Part shown: positions 15,292 to 24,186 of the stretch, piece after piece
Layout of the letters: each line of letters starts with the position of its first letter
How positions within the stretch are numbered: position 1 is the stretch's first letter
Source of the DNA: Acidobacteriota bacterium
GTDB lineage: Bacteria > Acidobacteriota > Blastocatellia > Pyrinomonadales > Pyrinomonadaceae
Direction: 5' to 3'
NCBI GenBank assembly: GCA_019639135.1
Contig: JAHBSL010000015.1
Coordinates: 59,419-123,418 of the forward strand
DNA length: 64,000 nucleotides
Position numbers and translations under genes: made by a program
The notes under the pieces: model-generated
What the model saw: only the letters and a program-made list of their open reading frames with translations
The model's database searches: none
What the model was told of the DNA's origin: nothing

Positions 15292-17130
15292 ATGTCAGCT
15301 AAACTTGGGGAAATCCTTGTCCGCGAGAATCTCTTGACGCCCCAGCAGCTCCGCGAAGCGCTCGACTATCAGCGCACGAACGGCGGCCGCTTGGGGTCCA
15401 GCCTGGTCAAGCTCGGGATGATCTCCGATGACGTAATAACGGCCGTTCTTTCGCGCCAATACGGCGTGCCCTCCATCAATCTCGATCTCTTTCATATCGA
15501 GGCGGACGTTATCAAGCTCATCTCACAAGAGGTCGCTCTCAAATACACAGTTCTGCCGATCTCAAAGGTTGGAGCAACGCTAACGCTTGCGATGGCCGAC
15601 CCGACGAACGTCTTTGCCATGGACGATATCAAGTTCATGACGGGGCTCAACGTCGAGCCGGTGATCGCATCTGAGGCTTCGATCCAGATGTCGATCGGCA
15701 AATATTACAGCGGCACGATGGACATCGATGTCTTTGACGCCGCATTTGCCGAGTCCTTCGTCGCCGGCGGCCGCAGCGGCAAGAATGGAGCCGGTAAGGC
15801 ATCGAAGAACGGAAAGGGGAACAAAGGCGACAAGCTTTCGGATGCCGACCTCGATGTTTCGCTTGGCGACTTTGAGTTTCATGGTGACGGCGAAGAGCTT
15901 GAGGTAGTCGATACAAATGAAGAGATAAACCTCGCGGACCTTGCACGGGCGTCGGAGGATGCTCCTGTCGTTCGACTGGTCAACGTACTTTTGGTTGACA
16001 GTCTTCGTCGTGGAGCTTCGGACATCCACGTCGAATGCTACGAAAAGCTCTTCCGCATCCGGTTTCGCATCGACGGCGTTCTCTACGATGTAATGCAGCC
16101 GCCGATGAAGATGCGCGATGCACTCATCTCGCGGCTTAAGATCATGGCGAAACTCGACATCGCCGAAAAGCGTTTGCCGCAGGACGGACGCATCAAGATC
16201 AAGGTCAAGGTCGATGACCGCTCGCGGGAACTCGACTTTCGCGTTTCGACCCTGCCGACTCTCTTTGGCGAAAAGGTCGTGCTCCGGCTCCTTGATAAAG
16301 ACAAGCTGATGCTTGACATGGCAAAGCTCGGCTTTGAGCCGGAGAGCCTCGAAAAGTTCAAGCGGGCTATCGCGAATCCTTATGGTATGGTCCTCGTCAC
16401 CGGCCCGACCGGTTCCGGTAAGACCAATACGCTTTACTCGGCACTGCAGTCGCTCAACACGCCCGAGACAAACATCATGACGGCTGAGGATCCGGTCGAG
16501 TTCAACCTTGAGGGCATCAACCAGGTGCAGATGAAGGAACAGATCGGGCTCAATTTTGCAGCGGCCCTTCGCTCGTTCCTGCGGCAGGACCCGAACATCG
16601 TGCTCGTCGGCGAAATTCGTGACTTTGAAACGGCCGAGATCGCGATCAAGGCGGCACTCACGGGCCACCTTGTGCTCTCAACGCTGCACACGAACGACGC
16701 GCCTTCGACCGTTTCGCGGCTTGTTAATATGGGCATCGAGCCCTTTCTGGTCGCGACCTCGGTCAATCTTATCCAGGCCCAGCGGCTCATCCGCCGGATC
16801 TGTAAGGACTGCAAGGAAGAGGTCGAGGTCTCGAAGGAACTGCTTATCGAGATCGGCTTTTCACCGAGCGAGGTCGATGACCTTCGGCTCTACAAAGGCC
16901 GGGGCTGCGACAACTGTCTCAACACGGGCTTCAAGGGCCGGGTCGGCCTTTATGAAGTAATGGAAGTAACCGACGAACTCCGCGAACTGATCATCATCGG
17001 TGCGAGCGCGATCGAGCTTCGAAAGAAGGCGATCGAGCTCGGGATGATCACGCTTCGCGAGTCGGGGCTATGCAAGATCAGAGAAGGGATCACGACGATC
17101 GATGAGGTCGTGAAAGAAACAGTGCTTTAA
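15292..17130 (+). CDS. pilB: type IV pilus extension ATPase PilB
   Basis: 612 residues, usual length. The N-terminal MshEN-type domain (LGEILVRENLLTPQQLREAL) belongs to a family that binds c-di-GMP in some members. The hexameric ATPase core has Walker A GPTGSGKT at 371-378, the Asp box and NIVLVGEIRDFETAEIAIKAALTGH, and LSTLHTNDA His-box. The C-terminal four-cysteine zinc site is CKDC..CDNC. A Gly/Lys-rich insert (KNGAGKASKNGKGNKGDK) separates the N-domain from the core. It powers pilus assembly at the inner membrane with PilC. First gene of the pilB-basic protein-pilT-pilC operon. Confidence 0.97.
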   Translation: MSAKLGEILVRENLLTPQQLREALDYQRTNGGRLGSSLVKLGMISDDVITAVLSRQYGVPSINLDLFHIEADVIKLISQEVALKYTVLPISKVGATLTLAMADPTNVFAMDDIKFMTGLNVEPVIASEASIQMSIGKYYSGTMDIDVFDAAFAESFVAGGRSGKNGAGKASKNGKGNKGDKLSDADLDVSLGDFEFHGDGEELEVVDTNEEINLADLARASEDAPVVRLVNVLLVDSLRRGASDIHVECYEKLFRIRFRIDGVLYDVMQPPMKMRDALISRLKIMAKLDIAEKRLPQDGRIKIKVKVDDRSRELDFRVSTLPTLFGEKVVLRLLDKDKLMLDMAKLGFEPESLEKFKRAIANPYGMVLVTGPTGSGKTNTLYSALQSLNTPETNIMTAEDPVEFNLEGINQVQMKEQIGLNFAAALRSFLRQDPNIVLVGEIRDFETAEIAIKAALTGHLVLSTLHTNDAPSTVSRLVNMGIEPFLVATSVNLIQAQRLIRRICKDCKEEVEVSKELLIEIGFSPSEVDDLRLYKGRGCDNCLNTGFKGRVGLYEVMEVTDELRELIIIGASAIELRKKAIELGMITLRESGLCKIREGITTIDEVVKETVL

Positions 17131-17144
17131 CCACAGGAGGAAGT

Positions 17145-17966
17145 ATGGCAATACGTGCGATCGTAATTTCGATAGCTTTACTGCTCGGGCTCGGGACATT
17201 CATCCCGCTGGCGACCGAATATGCCGAGGCCGGAGCGGTCAAGACCAAGCGCTATAAGAACAAGAAGAAAAAGAAAAGGTACTGGCGCGGTGTCAAGAAG
17301 TATTCGAAGCGTTGGTGGCAGCTCTATCGGGCGCAGGAGCGCCGCAAGCGGCAGGTTGCCCAGCGTCGGCGTGCCCTGAGGCTTCGCCAGATGCGGCTCG
17401 CCAAGGCGAGAAAGGCCGCTGAGGAACGCCGTGCGGCTGTTGCCGCGGGCAAGGCTCAGCCGAAAGAAACCGCAGCGGTCCTGCCCTCGGGTGCTCCGGC
17501 TCCGAAGAATTGGTCGGTCGGCAGCGCCGATTCGAGCGAACTGAAGTTCAACGTCGCCGGCAACAGCGGCTCGACGGTAGGGTCGGCCTCGATCTCGGTC
17601 GTCGGTGCTGCAACGGGCGATTCCTCGTCGCGGTTCAATAACAAGACCGTCGGCGGCATCCCGACGACGGCCCTTCGCCGCGACGTCATCAACAAGATGA
17701 TCAAGGAGAACGGCTGGGTGGTCAATGACTATCAGAAGCAGGTCGGCGACGATACGGTCTATGTCGTAGTTGCCCAATCGCAGGGCCGCGACGGCCGCGT
17801 ACACTCACGACTCTTCTACTTCACCGAGGCCGGCGGACGCGTTTACAGCGTTGCCACAAACTCGGCGACCGACTCGGCCGAACGCCTTGCCGAAGAATCG
17901 GAAAAGGTGATCCAGTCGCTTCGCGGCGGAGCCCGCCGTACGCAGCAGGCCGCTATTCGCGAATAG
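17145..17966 (+). CDS. secreted highly basic protein within the pilus operon
   Basis: 273 residues, start behind AGGAGGAAGT. A signal peptide (IVISIALLLGLGTFIPLATEYAEA) is followed by about 70 residues dominated by Lys and Arg (KTKRYKNKKKKKRYWRG, RRKRQVAQRRRALRLRQ), an Ala/Pro linker, and a folded C-terminal domain of about 110 residues (RRDVINKMIKENGWVVNDYQKQVGDDTVYVVVAQS). I do not recognise the family. It lies between pilB and pilT in a single operon, 14 bases after pilB. A basic exported segment could bind DNA or polyanionic polymers; that is inference only. Confidence 0.85.
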   Translation: MAIRAIVISIALLLGLGTFIPLATEYAEAGAVKTKRYKNKKKKKRYWRGVKKYSKRWWQLYRAQERRKRQVAQRRRALRLRQMRLAKARKAAEERRAAVAAGKAQPKETAAVLPSGAPAPKNWSVGSADSSELKFNVAGNSGSTVGSASISVVGAATGDSSSRFNNKTVGGIPTTALRRDVINKMIKENGWVVNDYQKQVGDDTVYVVVAQSQGRDGRVHSRLFYFTEAGGRVYSVATNSATDSAERLAEESEKVIQSLRGGARRTQQAAIRE

Positions 17967-18040
17967 CGAACGCCTTCAAACAACACCATCGGGAGCCGCA
18001 AGCCGCCATACCTTGCGGCTACCTGACCTACGTATCTACC

Positions 18041-19252
18041 ATGAGTAAAGAAACACCAGAAAGCATAGCTTCGCAGATAACGCTTCCCGAGCTTTTGAAG
18101 CGGATGACCGACCTCGGCGGCTCCGACCTTCACCTGACGACCAACTCGGCCCCGCAGGTTCGTGTTCACGGTCATCTCCGACCGCTCGACGGCTTTCCGC
18201 CGATGACGCCGGCGGACACCAAAAGGCTTGCGTACTCCGTGTTGACCGATGCACAAAAGCATCGCTTTGAAGAGAACCTCGAGCTTGACTTCTCATTCGG
18301 CCTAAAGGGGATGTCGCGGTTTCGTGCGAACCTGTTCAATCAGAAGGGTGCGGTCGGAGCCGTCTTTCGTGCGATCCCCTACGAGATCAAGACGTTCGAG
18401 GCACTCGGCCTGCCGCCGGTCGTCTCGGATCTCTGCAATAAGCCGCGCGGGCTGATCCTCGTTACCGGCCCGACGGGCTCGGGTAAATCGACGACGCTCG
18501 CCGCGATGATCGACAAGATCAATAGCGAACGGCACGACCATATTCTGACCATTGAAGACCCGATCGAGTTTCTTCACAACCATAAGAGTTGCGTGGTCAA
18601 TCAGCGTGAGGTCGCAGCCGATACTCATTCGTTCGCGTCGGCACTCAGGACCGCACTTCGCCAGGACCCGGACATTGTCCTCGTCGGCGAAATGCGTGAC
18701 CTCGAAACGATCGAGATGGCTCTCCGCATCGCGGAAACGGGCCACCTGACTTTCGCCACGCTCCACACGAACTCGGCCTATTCGACCATCAACCGTATCA
18801 TCGACGTTTTTCCGGCAAGCCAGCAGTCACAGGTGCGCACGCAGCTCTCGCTCGTGCTCGAAGGCATTATGTGTCAAGCCCTGCTGCCAAAAGCCACGGG
18901 CGATGGGCGGTGCATGGCTCTTGAGATCCTTGTGCCGAATTCGGCTATCCGCAACCTGATCCGAGAGGACAAGATCCACCAGATCTATTCGATGATGCAG
19001 ACCGGCCAGGACAAGTTCGGAATGCAGACGTTCAACCAGTCGCTTGCCACGCTGGTTCATAAGAAGCTGATCACCATAGACGCGGCGATGCAGCGGACCT
19101 CGAACGCCGACGAGCTCAAAGAACTGCTCGAACGCGGATCAGGATTGAACCAATCATATGGCGGAGCCGCAAAGCCGGGAATGCCGCCAAATGGACATGC
19201 AAGCCCATATGCCCAGGGCCGCCCTATCGGGCAAAGGCCGCCGGCACGATAA
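18041..19252 (+). CDS. pilT: type IV pilus retraction ATPase PilT
   Basis: 403 residues. PAS-like N-domain with GGSDLHLTTNSAPQVRVHG, then RecA-type ATPase with Walker A GPTGSGKS from residue 143, Asp box TIEDPIEFLH, Walker B DPDIVLVGEMRDLETIEMAL and His box FATLHTNSA. The C-terminal AIRNLIREDKIHQIYSMMQTG motif (AIRNLIRE) is diagnostic for PilT retraction motors. It is longer than typical PilT because of a Gly/Pro-rich tail (about 40 residues). It drives pilus retraction for twitching and DNA uptake. Confidence 0.97.
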   Translation: MSKETPESIASQITLPELLKRMTDLGGSDLHLTTNSAPQVRVHGHLRPLDGFPPMTPADTKRLAYSVLTDAQKHRFEENLELDFSFGLKGMSRFRANLFNQKGAVGAVFRAIPYEIKTFEALGLPPVVSDLCNKPRGLILVTGPTGSGKSTTLAAMIDKINSERHDHILTIEDPIEFLHNHKSCVVNQREVAADTHSFASALRTALRQDPDIVLVGEMRDLETIEMALRIAETGHLTFATLHTNSAYSTINRIIDVFPASQQSQVRTQLSLVLEGIMCQALLPKATGDGRCMALEILVPNSAIRNLIREDKIHQIYSMMQTGQDKFGMQTFNQSLATLVHKKLITIDAAMQRTSNADELKELLERGSGLNQSYGGAAKPGMPPNGHASPYAQGRPIGQRPPAR

Positions 19253-19289
19253 AAGCGTAAAGGGTGTAATCGAAGGAGTGTAAAAAAAG

Positions 19290-20522
19290 ATGCCAACATT
19301 TGCATATAAAGGAAGGAACCGCCTGAACGAATTGGTTGCCGGTGAGCGAGAGGCAGCAAATGCCGACGAACTTCGCAACCTGCTTCGCCGCGAACAGATC
19401 GTCATGACCCAAGCGACCGAAAAGGGAAAGGTCATTTCGATACCGAAGCTCGGCACTCGTAAAAAGGTCAATGCCAAGGAGCTTGCGGTTTTCACGCGTC
19501 AATTCTCGGTGATGATCGACGCGGGCCTCCCGCTCGTACAGTGCCTTGATATACTTGCCGAACAACAGGCCAACCCTTTCTTCAAGGAAGTGCTCCGGCA
19601 GGTGAGGCAGAACGTCGAAGAAGGTTCGACCCTTTACGCGGCGCTTGATAAGCACCCGAAGGTCTTCGACTCACTTTACACGCACATGGTCGAGGCCGGT
19701 GAAACGGGCGGTGTGCTCGACCTGATCCTTCAGCGGCTTGCGACCCTTATCGAAAAGGTGGTCAAGCTTAAGCGGAGCATAGTCTCGGCATCGATCTATC
19801 CAGCGGCCGTCATCCTTGTTGCGATCGCGGCTATTGCGGTGATCCTTATCGTGGTCATTCCGCAGTTCGAGCAGATCTTTATCGGCTTGCTCGGACCGGG
19901 CGAGATGCTCCCGCTGCCGACGCGGATCGTTATGGCCTTAAGCGGATTTCTTGCCGGCTGGGGCGGCCTCGCAACGCTTGCCTTCCTGATCGCCGCCACG
20001 ATTGGCACCCGCGCATACTACAAAACAGAAAAAGGTCGTTGGCAGATCGATTCGCTTCTTTTGAAGACTCCGATCTTTGGCCCCTTGCTGAGAAAAGTAG
20101 CGGTTGCACGATTTTCGCGTATTCTATCGACGCTGCTCTCATCGGGTGTCCCGATCCTGCAGTCGCTCGATATCACATCGAAAACGGCCGGAAACGTCGT
20201 CATTGAAGACGCGATCCTAAAGGTCCGGGCCGGTGTTGAACGCGGTGAGAACTTCGTCGATCCGCTCAAGGCGACCAAGGTGTTTCCGCACATGGTCGGA
20301 CAGATGATCGGCGTTGGTGAACAGACCGGTGCCCTTGATGCGATGCTCGGAAAGATCGCCGACTTCTACGAGGAAGAAGTTGACTCGGCCATCGCCGACC
20401 TGCTCGCGATGATCGAACCGGTGCTGATCGCCTTCCTTGGCGTCACCATCGGCGGCATCGTTATCTCGATGTACCTTCCGCTCTTCACCCTCATCGGCAA
20501 ACTCGCCGGCGGGCCGAAGTAA
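19290..20522 (+). CDS. pilC: type IV pilus inner-membrane platform PilC
   Basis: 410 residues. Two GspF/PilC domains, each beginning with the cytosolic motif (FTRQFSVMIDAGLPLVQCLDIL at about 69 and FSRILSTLLSSGVPILQSLDI at about 275), separated and ended by hydrophobic helices. The N-terminal FAYKGRNRLNELVAGEREA is the PilC leader domain. It connects PilB and PilT to pilin insertion and removal. It closes the operon and is followed by a terminator. Pilin, PilD and the PilMNOPQ genes are not in the window. Confidence 0.96.
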   Translation: MPTFAYKGRNRLNELVAGEREAANADELRNLLRREQIVMTQATEKGKVISIPKLGTRKKVNAKELAVFTRQFSVMIDAGLPLVQCLDILAEQQANPFFKEVLRQVRQNVEEGSTLYAALDKHPKVFDSLYTHMVEAGETGGVLDLILQRLATLIEKVVKLKRSIVSASIYPAAVILVAIAAIAVILIVVIPQFEQIFIGLLGPGEMLPLPTRIVMALSGFLAGWGGLATLAFLIAATIGTRAYYKTEKGRWQIDSLLLKTPIFGPLLRKVAVARFSRILSTLLSSGVPILQSLDITSKTAGNVVIEDAILKVRAGVERGENFVDPLKATKVFPHMVGQMIGVGEQTGALDAMLGKIADFYEEEVDSAIADLLAMIEPVLIAFLGVTIGGIVISMYLPLFTLIGKLAGGPK

Positions 20523-20545
20523 AAAGGCACAACGCAGAAAACAAA

Positions 20546-20574
20546 AGGCGGCATCTTCGGGTGCCGTCTTTTTT
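20546..20574 (+). terminator. terminator of the pil operon
   Basis: GGCGGCA and TGCCGTC (6 of 7 pairs) around a TCTTCGGG loop, followed by a T run that reaches the stop codon of the opposite-strand gene. Confidence 0.75.
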
Positions 20575-20941
20575 ATTGCTTCGGAGTGCGGATGAAAGCG
20601 ATCGCGAAAGGAATGGCGAGCAAGAGGTCGATGGCGGCTCCTGCGGTGATCTGCCAACGAGCAAGGCCATTGAAATAAAGATAGAACGTCGGGATGACGA
20701 ACGCTATCTTCTCAAGAACGGCCGCAGGCATTATGGGGCGAAAACGGATCGGATCACGGGAAATGATCAGGAAAACGACCTGAAATGCCAGAGCCACGCC
20801 GATGAAGCCGTAGAAATATTCGGGGTGCGTTATCGCCGGCGGGCTGTCGATGCCGATCTGTTTCTCGAGAAAATATTGCGGGACGAGGGCAATGATGCCG
20901 TAGATACCGGCGATGGCGAATGTATATCGGGCGAATCTCAT
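20573..20941 (-). CDS. small four-helix membrane protein, unknown
   Basis: 122 residues with four predicted transmembrane helices (FAIAGIYGIIALVPQYFL, FYGFIGVALAFQVVFLII, AVLEKIAFVIPTFYLYF, AAIDLLLAIPFAIAFI). No family is recognised. It follows riboflavin synthase by 24 bases on the same strand and may share its transcript. Confidence 0.75.
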   Translation of the reverse strand: MRFARYTFAIAGIYGIIALVPQYFLEKQIGIDSPPAITHPEYFYGFIGVALAFQVVFLIISRDPIRFRPIMPAAVLEKIAFVIPTFYLYFNGLARWQITAGAAIDLLLAIPFAIAFIRTPKQ

Positions 20942-20965
20942 AACGCTCTGAGCCGCCGCGGCGGG

Positions 20966-21607
20966 CTAAACAAAGCCGGCCTTTTCGAGCGTCTCCATCG
21001 TTATACGCGAATCGGGCACACGTGCTTGTATCATTCGCTCGACGTATTTTGCGATGACGTCGGCCTCAAGATTGACCGGGTCGCCGGGTTTGAGTGATGA
21101 AAGGTTGGTAAATTGCCAGGTCTTTGGGATAACGGCGATCTCGAAATGCGCATCGGCGAGCGAAGCGACGGTAAGGCTGATGCCCTCGACCGCGACCGAG
21201 CCTTTGAAGACAAGATATTGGGCCATTTCCGGCGGAAAGCCGATCCGGACGGTCCAAAAATCATCGATTTTCTCGGCACCGAGAAAAGCTCCGCGGGCAT
21301 CGACGTGGCCCTGGACGATGTGGCCTCCAAGCCGGGTTGAAGGCGTTACGGCTCGCTCAAGATTGACGGCCGAGCCCGGTGCCAAGCCGCCGAGCGTCGA
21401 GCGGACGAGCGTTTCGCGGGAAACGTCCGCCGCAAATGAATCTTTGCCGATATCGAGCGCCGTCAGGCATACGCCGTTGACCGAGATCGAATCGCCAGAG
21501 GCAGTGCCCTCGACCACGGTGTTTGCCTCGATAACAATTCGGGCATTCTCGCCCTTGCGTTCGACCGTGCGTACACGGCCGAGTTCTTCGATCAATCCGG
21601 TGAACAT
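20966..21607 (-). CDS. ribE: riboflavin synthase alpha subunit
   Basis: 213 residues. Two homologous lumazine-binding halves, each with the family pattern: MFTGLIEELGRV and SISVNGVCLTA in the first, GGHIVQGHVDARG and VEGISLTVASL in the second. It dismutates two 6,7-dimethyl-8-ribityllumazine molecules to riboflavin. The partner lumazine synthase gene (ribH) is 39 kb away, so the rib genes are dispersed. No FMN riboswitch is recognised upstream. Confidence 0.96.
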   Translation of the reverse strand: MFTGLIEELGRVRTVERKGENARIVIEANTVVEGTASGDSISVNGVCLTALDIGKDSFAADVSRETLVRSTLGGLAPGSAVNLERAVTPSTRLGGHIVQGHVDARGAFLGAEKIDDFWTVRIGFPPEMAQYLVFKGSVAVEGISLTVASLADAHFEIAVIPKTWQFTNLSSLKPGDPVNLEADVIAKYVERMIQARVPDSRITMETLEKAGFV

Positions 21608-21634
21608 CTTCAGACCCTGCGAACTGGAAACGAC

Positions 21635-22045
21635 CTAGAACCACGGCTTTTTGCCGATAACGTAGGTCTGTACAAATTCTTCGTCAGATTTGGTCAGATA
21701 GATGACGCCTTCAACAATGCCGATGACCGTCGGGATAAGGATCAACGGAGTTCCGATACCGCAGGTCACGATAGCGATGATGAAGGAAATGAGATAGACC
21801 GAAAGCAGAATGATGCCTTCCTGCTGATAGCCGAGGATGAATTTGTGGATACCGAGGCCGCCGAGCAGAATGCCGCAAAGGCCGGCGGCGATCTTTTTAT
21901 CGGCACCGACGGGCTTTGACTGCATCTGCGGCGATTGTTGCATCGGTGCCCCGACTCCCATGAATGCCCCGCAGTTCGTGCAGTTCTGAAAGGTACCCGG
22001 GTTTTGGGTTCGGCAATTCGGACAAGTTGTGTAGCTGGTTGCCAT
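21635..22045 (-). CDS. zinc-ribbon plus TM2-domain membrane protein
   Basis: 136 residues. N-terminal zinc ribbon YTTCPNCRTQNPGTFQNCTNCGAF, a Gln/Met-rich linker, then a TM2 domain (KKIAAGLCGILLGGLGIHKFILG, two helices with a conserved short loop) and a C-terminal helix. TM2 proteins are widespread small membrane proteins of unclear function. Confidence 0.9.
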   Translation of the reverse strand: MATSYTTCPNCRTQNPGTFQNCTNCGAFMGVGAPMQQSPQMQSKPVGADKKIAAGLCGILLGGLGIHKFILGYQQEGIILLSVYLISFIIAIVTCGIGTPLILIPTVIGIVEGVIYLTKSDEEFVQTYVIGKKPWF

Positions 22046-22170
22046 AGTTACGTCTCCGTGGGAGTTTGAGGTGCCCTAAGTATCGGCCGAAAAACCGCGT
22101 TTGTCAACGAACTTGGCCTCGACCGCCGGCGGGTGAAACGCGGCGGGAAACCGTGTAAACTTGAGAGCAA

Positions 22171-22710
22171 ATGAACGAAGCAGCAACGGCCGGCCAGGAG
22201 CCGCCGAAACTTAAACGCGATGCCTCGGGGGCTTTGGACAACAACTCGCTTGCCGACCTGATCGAGTGGTTTCTCAACTTTGACGAGCGAACGGCCCGCA
22301 TCCGGCACGAGATGTCCAACGAGCTTTTTCTTTGGAAGCAGGCCGATGACGAAGCGAACGGCGTTCCGACATATCCATTCGAGAATGCCGAGGCGAGGTT
22401 TGCGATCGGGGTCTTTCAAGCGGTGCAGGAGAATAGCTCCGAGCCGCTGCTCGGACTTTGGCTGAACGACATTCTCGCCGCCATCCACGATGCCAAAGAA
22501 ACAAAGCAGGAGATCGCCGACGCGAACAAACTGCAGGACCCGGCCGCGACGACGATGGAAAATGCCGAGAAGTTGACCACCAACACCGAGCGGCGGCTTT
22601 ACCTGACAAGTTCCTGGATCGAAACGCTTTACACGGCCGAGGCACGTGTTCTCGGCTGGATCTATCAGGAACTTTACGGCCGTCCGTTCACACCGACCTC
22701 GGCGGCGTGA
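22171..22710 (+). CDS. hypothetical alpha-helical protein
   Basis: 179 residues, soluble and mostly helical (LADLIEWFLNFDERTARIRHEMSN, ETKQEIADANKLQDPAATT). No family is recognised. The C-terminus is near the convergent zinc peptidase gene (8 bases between stops). A standalone gene by position. Confidence 0.7.
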   Translation: MNEAATAGQEPPKLKRDASGALDNNSLADLIEWFLNFDERTARIRHEMSNELFLWKQADDEANGVPTYPFENAEARFAIGVFQAVQENSSEPLLGLWLNDILAAIHDAKETKQEIADANKLQDPAATTMENAEKLTTNTERRLYLTSSWIETLYTAEARVLGWIYQELYGRPFTPTSAA

Positions 22711-22718
22711 TCTTCAGC

Positions 22719-23537
22719 CTAGCGGAAGGTCTGGCACTGCCGCATATCGCCGCCATTGAACCCGCGGGCGAACCACTCCATCCTCTCTTTCGACGAGCCG
22801 TGGGTGAACGATTCGGGAACTACGTACCCCTGCGTTCGCTTTTGGATCATATCGTCGCCAACCGCCGCGGCCGCACGGAGAGCTTCCTCGGGGTCGCCGG
22901 GTTCGACGATTCCCTTTTTTGCCGCGTGGTGAGCCCAAACGCCGGCGTAGCAATCCGCCTGAAGCTCGAGCCTAACCGAGAGCGCATTATTCTGTCCGCG
23001 GGCCTGGACCTGTCCCATCGTTCCAAGCAGATTCTGAATATGATGCCCGACCTCGTGAGCGATGACGTAGGCTTGGGCAAAATCGCCGGGTGCCTTGAAC
23101 TCGCGTTTGAGCTCATCAAAGAACGCAAAATCGAGATAGAGCTTTCGGTCGCCGGGGCAATAGAACGGCCCCATCGCGGCACTCGCATAGCCGCAGGCCG
23201 ATGAGACCTGGCCGGAAAAGAGAACGAGCGTCGGCGGTTGATATCGCGGACCACCCTGGGTCGGAAGTATTTGCGAGAAAACGTCTTCCGTGCTGCCGAG
23301 CACGGCGGCAGCAAATTGCCGGTTCTCGTCTGGCGGAGCGTTGTTTGCGGCGGGCTGCTGCTGGGTCTGCGGCTGTGCCGGAAGACCCTCGAGAAATTGC
23401 CGTGGATCGCCGCCGAGCAGGCAGACAAGAGCAGCAATGATAAGCACTCCGATACCGCCGCCGCCCATTGCGATGCCGGGGCTCATACCCCGCCGGTCTT
23501 CGATGTTAGAACTCTGCCGCTGCTGTCTCCAACGCAT
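22719..23537 (-). CDS. KPN_02809/YpfJ-type neutral zinc metallopeptidase
   Basis: 272 residues from ATG at 23535-23537, preceded by GAGGTGG; an upstream extension is rejected. The N-terminus is MRWRQQRQSSNIEDRRG followed by a Gly-rich hydrophobic anchor (GIGVLIIAALVCLLGG) and a Gln/Pro-rich linker. The catalytic segment is AYVIAHEVGHHIQNLLG, an HExxH zinc site, followed by RLELQADCYAGVWAHHA with the third-ligand Glu. The family is membrane-anchored and of poorly known substrate. Confidence 0.92.
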   Translation of the reverse strand: MRWRQQRQSSNIEDRRGMSPGIAMGGGGIGVLIIAALVCLLGGDPRQFLEGLPAQPQTQQQPAANNAPPDENRQFAAAVLGSTEDVFSQILPTQGGPRYQPPTLVLFSGQVSSACGYASAAMGPFYCPGDRKLYLDFAFFDELKREFKAPGDFAQAYVIAHEVGHHIQNLLGTMGQVQARGQNNALSVRLELQADCYAGVWAHHAAKKGIVEPGDPEEALRAAAAVGDDMIQKRTQGYVVPESFTHGSSKERMEWFARGFNGGDMRQCQTFR

Positions 23538-23719
23538 TTGCCCACCTCGTTTTTTTTGGTCTTTGCGAAAGTTTATCGAGATTTTACCATCATTTCTGCC
23601 GGCAAACGAATGATTTGGTATGGGACGGATGCGAAACGACCAAGGTGCGGCGAGCAAAAGGCGGCGAAATAATCGGCCGCTAGTGCGATAACGCCGCGCG
23701 GCGGGCTCACCGCAAAATG

Positions 23720-23749
23720 TTGACAAAAGTGGATTTACGGGTTTATTAT
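23720..23749 (+). promoter_or_regulatory. sigma70-type promoter of the HU gene
   Basis: TTGACA at 23720-23725 and TATTAT at 23744-23749 with an 18-base spacer, about 60 bases before the start codon. Confidence 0.7.
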
Positions 23750-23809
23750 CAATTTTGACGCGACGGGCCGTTCTTTCCCTGGGGTCAACCGATCCGCCCG
23801 GAGGGCAAA

Positions 23810-24100
23810 ATGATAAAACTGGACATCGTCAATCAGGTCGCCGATAAGACCGGAGTTCCGAAACAGAAGGCGGAGCAGGTGGTAGATTCGCTCTTCAACG
23901 CGATGAAAGAGGCTCTTGCCCAGGGCAAAAGGATCGAGCTACGCGGTTTTGGCGTATTTGTCGTTAAGCCACGCAAACGCGGCGTAGGGCGAAATCCGCG
24001 GACGGGCGAAGAAGTTCCGATCCCGGCTGGAAAGACGATTAGGTTCAAGCCCGGAAAGGAATTGACCGGCGGAAACTCCGACGAGGACCAAGGAGAATAG
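23810..24100 (+). CDS. hup: HU-family DNA-binding protein
   Basis: 96 residues. Typical HU/IHF: KLDIVNQVADKTGVPKQKAEQVVDS helices, RIELRGFGVF, then the DNA-binding arm GRNPRTGEEVPIPAGKT and FKPGKEL. It bends and compacts DNA as a dimer. Monocistronic with its own promoter and a GGAGG-type ribosome site. Confidence 0.97.
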   Translation: MIKLDIVNQVADKTGVPKQKAEQVVDSLFNAMKEALAQGKRIELRGFGVFVVKPRKRGVGRNPRTGEEVPIPAGKTIRFKPGKELTGGNSDEDQGE

Positions 24101-24186
24101 ATAAAAGAACGAAGTTTTGCACCAATCGCAAACTACTCCGAATGCATCGGGCAAAGTAGTTTGCGATAATTATTTTCAGGCAGGAA

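Noticed and set aside
15580..16668. Long minus-strand open frame of 362 codons inside pilB
   Set aside because: It is antisense to a well-supported ATPase gene and its residues are low-complexity Arg/His-rich; such frames follow from the codon bias of the real gene.
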